The position numbers and the translations under genes are program-made. The notes under the pieces are model-generated. The model worked only from the letters and a program-made list of their open reading frames with translations. It searched no databases and was not told the DNA's origin. A stretch of DNA of 64,000 nt from Perca fluviatilis. Its lineage: Eukaryota; Chordata; Actinopteri; Perciformes; Percidae. Positions 35,764-45,179 of the stretch are shown here, piece after piece (position 1 is the stretch's first letter; each line of letters starts with the position of its first letter). The DNA is taken from positions 2,348,219-2,412,218 of the forward strand of contig NC_053112.1 of assembly GCF_010015445.1 (NCBI RefSeq). The letters run 5' to 3'.

Positions 35764-38700
35764 GATGTTTCTGTGTGTCTGTCTGATGTTTCTGTCTGTC
35801 TCTCTCTCTATGTCTGTCTGTCTCTCTGATGTTTCTGTCTGTCTCTCTGTCTGTCTGATGTGTCTGTCTGTCTGTCTGTCTTTCTGATGTTTCTGTCTGT
35901 CTCTCTGTCTCTCTGATGTTTCTGTCTCTCTGTCTGTCTGTCTCTGATGTTTCTGTCTCTCTGTCTGTCTGTCTGTCTGTCTCTGATGTTTCTGTGTGTC
36001 TGTCTGTCTGTCTGATGTTTCTGTCTGTCTCTCTCTGTCTGTCTGTCTGTCTCTCTGATGTTTCTGTCTGTCTGTCTGTCTGTCTGTCAGTTCGAAGGAA
36101 TGGGATGAAGTTGAGCCGGAGGAGAAGAGGAAGCTGGATCACTCAGCTGACGATGGAGAGTTCTGGTGAGTCGGAGTAGTTTTGGTGTCTAAACCAAACC
36201 AAACTGGGATCTCTGGTCGGCTCTCAGTCACCTGTTGGCGGCTAAACAACTGCTGCTTGCAGCCGGCGTCCCAGAGCTCTGTAGCGGCTAAATACAACCA
36301 GCAACAGATTTGCTCAGATTTGATCTTGTAGGCACTATGTATTCACGTTACAGTGCTTTACTTTTATTTTAGGTATATAATATATGGGGCCCTATTTTAA
36401 CGATCTAAGCTCATGGCGTGAAGCGCATGGCGCAGGTGCGTTTACGGTGTGTCCAAATCCAGTTTTGCTACTTTGATGGCGGGAAAAAAGGGTCAGCGTT
36501 CAGCAATGGCAGGGATATATAGACCAGAAAGGAGGAAATGCATGCACTCCCCCTGCGTATACCATACTTCTGTATCCCACTAAGTCGGATATTGAATGCA
36601 GGCGATTTACTTGTCAAGGAGTATTCTCCTCTTCCTCTCCCTGGTCTCTACAGGATGTCCTACTCTGACTTTCTGATCAAGTTTTCCCGCCTGGACATCT
36701 GTAACCTGACCCCCGACACGCTGACCAGCGAGACCGTCGGCCGCTGGAGCTTCGCTGAGTTTGAGGGCACGTGGAGAGTCGGCTCCACCGCCGGAGGCTG
36801 CAGGAACTATCCTGGTAACGCTCAGGCTCTTTAGCTTTCATCTCGTTGTGGCAAGCCCAGGGGTGTGGGGTTTCAACGTCAGCAGTTCAATAACAAAAGC
36901 CGGCAGTTGAAAACAGTTGGGAAGTATATTACAGTTTTTTTCCGATTGCTAAACGACAGTGGGCACAACTGGAGTCACATGTGCAAAACTCAAACTACAG
37001 TCTGCACTACCAACAGTCACCTGAGCTAAACAGTTCACATCACCTGCAAAACTCATTCAAAGCAACACAACTCTTAACACATGTCTCAAAACACTATGCA
37101 CAATCCTCACTGAGATAACACACACACACACACTGTCACTCAGAACACACTGAGGGTAAAAACACTAGCATCAAACACCAATACAGAAATTACAAACTTT
37201 TTCATCTTTACAGTTTGAACAATTTGAGTGACTTGACACTACTCAACAGTTTATTTAAGGAAAAAATATAGATTGTATAACATACCAATTTTTACATAAG
37301 GTAAACAAGAAGGAATGAAAATCAGCAGTTTTCTTCAATATAGTATTTTGTCTCTAGTAATTTATGGAATTACTGGGGAAAAAAACTAAAGGTACAAAAC
37401 AGTACCAAAGAATAGTGTGACTAATCCTGCCTCTCTCCAGCATCATGTGGCAAGTTCTCTTTATCACATTGGATGTCTGCATCATCTCTAAATACTAATG
37501 AATGTGGTGTTTCTATTGCTTTCACCTCCATTACTTTCTGAAAAACAGTAAGAACACAGTTTTACTATAGTAAAGATATAGTGTGTTTTTCACTTTTTTA
37601 TAGCTGTGTATATAACCTCAGACATCTTACCTGGACATGTTGGTATCTTTGCTCTTTTACCTGTTTCTCTCAAACAGTACAGTGTATAATTGTTTTATTC
37701 TTATTTGGTGTTTGTATACAAAAAAAGACTTTCTGATCTTTCTCTGTATAAATACCGTATATGTTCACTAACTATTCTAAAACAAGACACCTGCTTAGGC
37801 TTTCAGCTAAAATTGCAATCAGCAGTGTTTGATAGGCACCAGACTGAAATCTATTCTGTTTTGAATGTGTGGTTAACAGTGTTGACAGCAGTGTGTTAGC
37901 ATTTGAACAAAGTGCTGTAAATCTACAGTGTTTTGCACGTTGTGGTTAAAGTCATGGGATAAGTGTGTAGAGTTTTGAAAACTGTGTTCAAGCAATGACA
38001 AATGAACTAGAGTTTGGTCCACATGAACTGCTGCTGTGCAGACTGTAGTTAGCGTTTTGCACATGTGACTCCAGTTGTGCCCACTGTCATTTAGCAATCG
38101 AAAAAAAAATGTAAGGGTAATGTACAGCGTAGGAGGGGATTTTCAACACTACTTCACCGTCAAAACAGGCTCAGTGAATGAATGAATAGCCTCAGTTTGC
38201 TCACCTACAGTAAATAGATATTTCTATTTTTATTTTGTCTGTAGTAATTTACGTAATTACTGGAAATGTTACAAACCAAATATTACATAATAGTCCAGAA
38301 GTTTTACACGTTTTTTTTATCAACAAATTGGATGTCTTCTCTTGCCATGAACCTACATTATCTAGAAATACTAATGAATGTGGTGTTCCCTTTACTTACA
38401 CCTCCATTAGTTTGTGAAAAAAGGGAAATCCACAGTTTTACTACAGTAAAGGAAGTGTTTGTAACATTTTCACAACTGTGTATGTAACCTCAGACATCTT
38501 ACCTGGACATATTGGTATCTTTGCTCTTTTACCTGTTACTCTCAAATAGTACAATGTATAACTGTTTCATTCTTATTTGGTGTGTCTTTATTTCCAAAAA
38601 ATGCTGTATGAGCTTTCCCTATATACTGTATCTACAGTATGTGTTCCCTAACAAGTCTAAAACAAGAAACCATTGCAATCAGCAGTGTTTGAAATACACC

Positions 38701-39376
38701 GGGCTAACATCCATTCTGTGTTGAATGTGTGGTTAACAGTTTTGCCACCATTGTGTTAGCATTTGAACAAAGTGTTGTAGATTCACCGTGTTGTGCAGGC
38801 TGGGGTTAAAGTGATGGGATAAGTGTGTAGAATTTTGAAAACTGTGTTCATGCAATGAAAAACAAGCTGTTGCTGTGCAGACTGTAGTTAAAGTTTTGCA
38901 CAAGTTAATCCAGTTGTGCCCACTGCCGTTTAGCAATTGAATAAAACGAAATGAAAATGAAAAACTGGACTGATGTCTCAGGCCTCCATCTTTAAACACT
39001 TTTAAAAACCTCTTTTGTTTTGAAATGTTTAGTGTAGAACAGCTTTTACTTATTAAACTCCAACCTTCAGACTCTACGATGTGAAACATGTTCAGCTGCT
39101 GTGTTGCAGTCTGATATTTTCATGGTTTTACTTTTTGTTCCTGTGTGTGATTGTGTGTTTGTGTGTGTGTCTGTGTGTGCCTGTGTGTTTGTGTGTGTGT
39201 GTGTAGCTACCTTCTGCTCTGACCCGCAGTTCTTTATCCGTCTGGAGGATGTAGACGATGATCCGCACGACGGCGAGGATGGCTGCACCGTTCTGATTGG
39301 TCTGATGCAGAAAGACACTCGTAGGGAGAGACGCTTCGGACGAGACCTCAACACCATCGGGTTCGCCATCTACAAG

Positions 39377-39434
<58 letters not shown>

Positions 39435-39446
39435 CACACACAGACA

Positions 39447-39530
<84 letters not shown>

Positions 39531-40803
39531 GATGGATGAAGTGTTTTTCTGTATTTGTCATTATGTCTGTCTGTGTTTGTGTCTTCAGGTTCCTGATGAG
39601 GTGAGTTCACATTCATCCAACCTGAAACAAGGTCAACAACTGAAGCACCATTAGGCCGGTTACACACGGCACGCGTCGCACGAACGTGGCGTTTCTGTTG
39701 CGTCTCAGCTGCGTGGAATTTTCTGTGTCCTACACATCAGAAGCGTGTCTGACGTGGCGCTGCTCCTGCTGCTAGATACAGGGAGGGCTGATCTCGGGAC
39801 ATAGCGCCGACAGAATCAAACCCTGAAAAATGGGTAAGTGGGCTGTCTGTTTATAACAACTTAGTGTAGCTGTAAAGAGCCTATATAGCCTATCTGATGT
39901 TGGACCATCACTCACACACACACTACGTTGTTATCGTAGCCTATCCTACCATTTATATATAGCCTACTGATTTGATTAAAGCAAGACAACGTCGGCAGTA
40001 TTGACTGCAAAATATGTTACAGAATATTTCGTTCTGTATGACAGGTGCAATATTTGAAAATCTTTTCTCTGAAATTTTGTATTACATTTATATCTACATT
40101 GATGTCAAAACCTAGACTTTCAAACATCAAGATGTCATTTATTAATATGCATTCGTGTCTAAATGACATAAACATATTTTCCTATCTATTTTGCCTGAAC
40201 GCTTCAAAACCCCTTTCGCGGATTCTATTTTGCGGGGAAGGGGGTAAAATGTGGGGGCGGGAAAAATAGGCGTCGGTTCTATTTCTAGCAAGCACGCGTC
40301 TCAGGCGCGGCTCGAGCCGGCAGTTTGTAAGCTCTAACCTGTTAACATGGGAGCCGAAATATAAACGGACATGCCACGCGGCTGACACGTTGCGCGATGC
40401 TTGCAGTGTGTAACTGGCCTGTTGTTACAAATTATGAGCCTTGGATGCTTTTTTAAAACTTTGTTTCAACTGTCTAAAGTGTCTTCTGTGGTCTGTATAA
40501 ATTATGACCTTCTTCCTGTGGTCAGTATAAGGGTGGCAGTGGCGTGCGTCTGGGCCCCGATGTCCTGCTGCGGGTGGCGCCAGTGGCTCGCAGTCAGAAC
40601 TTCATCAACCTGAGGGAAGTAAGCGAGCGCTTCAAGCTGCCGCCTGGAGAGTACGCCATCATCCCCTCAACCTTCGAACCGCACCGAGCAGGAAGCTTCA
40701 TCCTGCGGGTGTTCACTGAGAAACACGCCCACTCCAGGTACGCGCACAGGGACACACACACATGCAGACAGACACACAATCACACACGCACTCACACGTG
40801 CGT

Positions 40804-40878
<75 letters not shown>

Positions 40879-43800
40879 TTATTCACTGATATTGTCTTTT
40901 GTGTCAAAAGTTGTCAACCACCCATATAAAGCTATATTTATATATATTTATACATCATATGTGCAGGTCAGAGTTTTTTTTTTTAAATCAGTTGTCCGTG
41001 TTTCAGTCCGATGGAGGAGGAGCTAACCGCTGACATCCAGGAGGTTTGTGACTCTGTTTCATGAGTTTCTTTAACAACTCTAACATATATGTTAATAAAA
41101 GTTTCTTTAAAGTGATGTATCTACAGAGAGCAGATGTTTGAGTAAGATAAAACCTTGTGTGTTCATTACAGTTTTTTCCAATTGCTAACAAAATAAAATG
41201 ACATGCATAGCACAATTATTTAAAGTGACACACAGAGAGCAAAACCTCTTCCCAAGTCTCCAAAAGTCTAAACAGATTTTCGGCTTTACACACATTTTGC
41301 AATTAAAAATGGCACTTTTTAAATGCACTGAAAACGGTTCTCTGCATAAGACACAACAATCTGACATAAAGTCACATGTTTGCCATTTCAAAACACTGCC
41401 ATTCAAAATGACACTACATTAGCTAATTGGCCAATATATATGTGCCACCTGGCTGACCACCACAATGGTTAATTGTTACCACTACATTCAGGAAGTAAGC
41501 ACTATGAAAAGACCATAGGTGTGCACCTCTCTTTTCTATATATTTTTTCTACACATTTTTCAGCAATTTTCTTTTTCAGTTTCCTATTTTTTGTGAGCAT
41601 ATTTTAGTTCAATCCAATGTAAATATATCTGCTGTGCATATGTTGCAGACTTGAAAAATAAAAAGATAAATGTTTCAACAGCATGTGTGTGTGTGTGTGT
41701 GTGTGCGTATCTGCAAATATTTCTGTGCATGTGAACAATTTTCTACAATTTGAACTATTTTAGTATTATGGCAAAGCATACTAAGATGAGAGTGATTTTT
41801 ATTATGCCCAACAGTGTTTAGTTGGTTAGACAACAATCTGGTAATATGAATTAAGTGTGTGCCATTTGGTGCAAAAGTGTAATTTTGATAATGCTATATA
41901 TAGTTTTGGTTGCAGTGCTTCATTTTGCAGGATATATTATATGAGCTATTTTTCAGTTTGGGTGTGTGGTTTTGTGAATTTTGTTAAGTAGTTTGATAAA
42001 ATCCAATCTAGATCTTGACTGTATTAGAAATGATTAACTAACTAAGTTTAATTAACTTTGAATTCTGACAAAAAAGTATTGACTTCCTGTTGATGACTCT
42101 TTCCGTCGACAGGACTCGGAGATCTCGGCCTTCGAGCTGCAGCAGGTTCTGGACCGAGTCGTCTCTCAGAGTAAGTTTAACGTCTCCACAGATTTATTCA
42201 TTAATTTAAATTCACACATTCATTATTTTAGAGTTTCTCTGTGTAGCTGAAGTCACCCTGCAGCTGCTCGGCAACGTTTACTGTTGAAAGTTTCTAAAAA
42301 GGGTCAAATGTGTCCAAAAAAGTATTAAAAAAAAATACAAAACCCGTATAAGAAACGTAGAAAAGACGTAGATAAAAGCCTAGAGGAAGGGTAGAAAAAG
42401 TATAGAGAAAAGTACAGAGAAAAGATAGAAAAAAAACTAGAAAGTAGAAAAACCTGTAGAGATAAACCTCAAAAGTACAGGAAGTACCAGCCCACATAGA
42501 CGATGAGGACAAGTACGTCATGTAAACTTCTTTAAAACCAAAAGTAACCGAATGTTTCAACACATGAAAGGGTCCAGGAAGTGTGACCCAGCTTCATAGC
42601 CTTGGTGCAGCGGGTAATGAGCTATCTTCAGTTATAGAAGATCTTTGATGACATCAGAGTGATGTCATTGTGACATCAGAGTGACGTCAGTCTGTTTGTG
42701 TTTGAAGGGTCAGATGTGAAGACGGACGGCTTCAGTCTGGAGACTTGCCGCAGCATCATCAGCCTGCTGGACGTATCCTCAAATACTCACTCAGGGATTC
42801 AATCAAATGACTCACTGATTGGTTGATTGGTTGACATTAGTCTGAACATCAATTAGTGAGAAAAGTAACTGACAGAAAGCTATTTTGATTAGTGATTAAT
42901 AATCAAGAAGGTCTAGATCTTTGACTTGTCTCCAGATGGACGGCAGCAGTAAACTGGGTCTACTTGAGTTTCACCATCTGTGGACGAAGATCCAGAAATA
43001 CCTGGTGAGAGCTTCTGGACTGAAATATTAACGTTTAAACACTTCCATTTTGTTAGAATTATAGAATCATACTTCTATATACATGTGTATGTCAGGGCTG
43101 TTAATCAATTAAAATATTTATTCGGGATTAATGTTATGATTGTCCATAATTAAATTAAATTAATCTCAGATTTTTTAAATCTTTTGTAAATGTTATTTAA
43201 CGGGATGTTTTCAGTTTTTAAAGCTCCAGTGGTGTTTGAGACTGGGCCGAACCGTGCCCTGGCTCACCTCTCTGAAATGTGCCCTAACCCACCTCTCTGA
43301 AACGTGCCCTAACCCACCTCTCTGAAATGTGCCCTGTCAAGTTATATAGTTCACACTTTGGCTCTTTGCCCAAACATGAAAAAGGCCTTTTCAAGGACTG
43401 AAGGATGCAAGGCACAACTCAAATATCAAACTTCTTCTTTATTTAATTCAAGTTTAGTTTGTTTAAGATGGATCTCAGTTCGTAGGTAACGGTAGGTACG
43501 AGCAGTAGAAGAATTACTAATAGGTTGATAACCTTTAAAGGCAAAAACACAAAAAGAAATATGCATTACCTTAAGTACACAGATAGGCTCAAGTTTCACC
43601 AACAATAAAGTATTAATATATTAACTGAAAACTATACATTTCCAATACAATATCAAAGGAATCAATTGTCCATTAGATCAATCATTGTTTTTCCAAATAG
43701 CATTATCAAATCAGATAATTGGTCTCAAATTTCAACACAAATAAGCACTTAACAACTGGCAACAATTTTACACAAACAATGTCCATTTCCCTAGTGGTTG

Positions 43801-44355
43801 GGTCTCCAGTTTTCTCAAATGATGAGCTGAATGTGTCCGAATGTGCATCTCCTCGTCAAGGAAGGAATTTCAGTCAATGATGGGTTCCAACAATGCATGC
43901 ATTTTCTCGCCCCCTGCTGGTGTTTTATCTTGCAAGGAAGTTGAAAAGGTGAATGCCTATGTTGTTTATTGTCTCTTGACACAACACCGACCTCTCTGAA
44001 AGGTGCCCTGGCCCACCTCTCTGAAACGTGACAGCTTGAGAGAGGTGTCACGGAGCGATCACACTAGTCAAATGAACTGGACTTTGGGGTTAAACGTGCT
44101 TGGGCACGGTTTAACTGGGCCAAGTGTGAGTACGCCTTAAAGCTCCAGTGGTGTTTGCGACTGGACATACTAAAGTGGTAACTTAGTTCAGATAACATTA
44201 GTCTGGTGGAAAGAACCATCTGGAAGGGCTTTGAAACTGAATCTGACATTTCTCCATTTCTGTTTCTGATATTTTCAGTATGTGGCGTTAAAATTAACTT
44301 GCATTAACTCTAATTATTACTTAATTATTATCGCACTGAGTTTGACAGCCCGAGC

Positions 44356-44403
<48 letters not shown>

Positions 44404-45148
44404 CTTCATTCTGATTCAGTTTTTGAATGTTAAACAGGTTTTTGTGTGATCTGATGATCTTTATAGTTTCTATAATAAAAATAACATTAAATATAAACTG
44501 ACCGCTGTTTTCTTCTTTCTGTGTGATTCTGCAGGAGATCTTTAAGAGTCACGACTCGGACGCTTCTGGTACGATGAGCAGTCATGAGATGAGAGCTGCT
44601 TTGGCTGAAGCTGGTGAGACTAACGAGTTCTTAAACAAGTTCTTTAACGGGTTCAAGGGTTCCTTTAAGAACCTTTTGTTGAAGAATTGGACAGCCACCA
44701 AAATCTTTCTTCAGTTTCCCAGTTGTTGTTCCAATTTCGGCAGACGTTCACTTGCATTTTCCAACTCGATACTCGATTTTCACGTGTCCAACACCAAATG
44801 TGTTTGTCTGTGTGTCTGTGTGTCTGCGTGTGTGTGTGTCTGCGTGCCTGTGTGTGTGTGTGTCTGTTTGTGTGCATGAATGTGTGTCTGTTTGTGTGCA
44901 TGTATGTGTGTCTGTCCGTGTGTGTGAGTGTCTGTGTGTGTGTGTGTGTGTGTCTGTTTGTGTGTATGTGTGTGTGCTTGTTTGTGTGTGTGTGTCTGTT
45001 TGTGTGTGTGTGTCTGTTTGTGTGTCTGTGTGTGTGTGTCTTTCTGTGTGTGTCTGTGTGTGTGTCTGTCTGTGTGTGTGTCTGTCTCTGTGTGTATGTG
45101 TGTGTGTGTGTCTCTGTGTGCGTGTGTCTGTGTGTGTGTGTGTGTGTC

Positions 45149-45179
<31 letters not shown>

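Noticed and set aside
35711..36142. Asp-Arg-Gln-Thr repeat frame on the minus strand
   Set aside because: Translation of the CTGT repeat in calpain intron 7; not a gene.
41044..42112. Cryptic EF1 exon in intron 13
   Set aside because: Searched by eye in all plus-strand frames for an FxxLFxQLAGE-like segment between AG and GT; only TIR-element and AT-rich sequence found.
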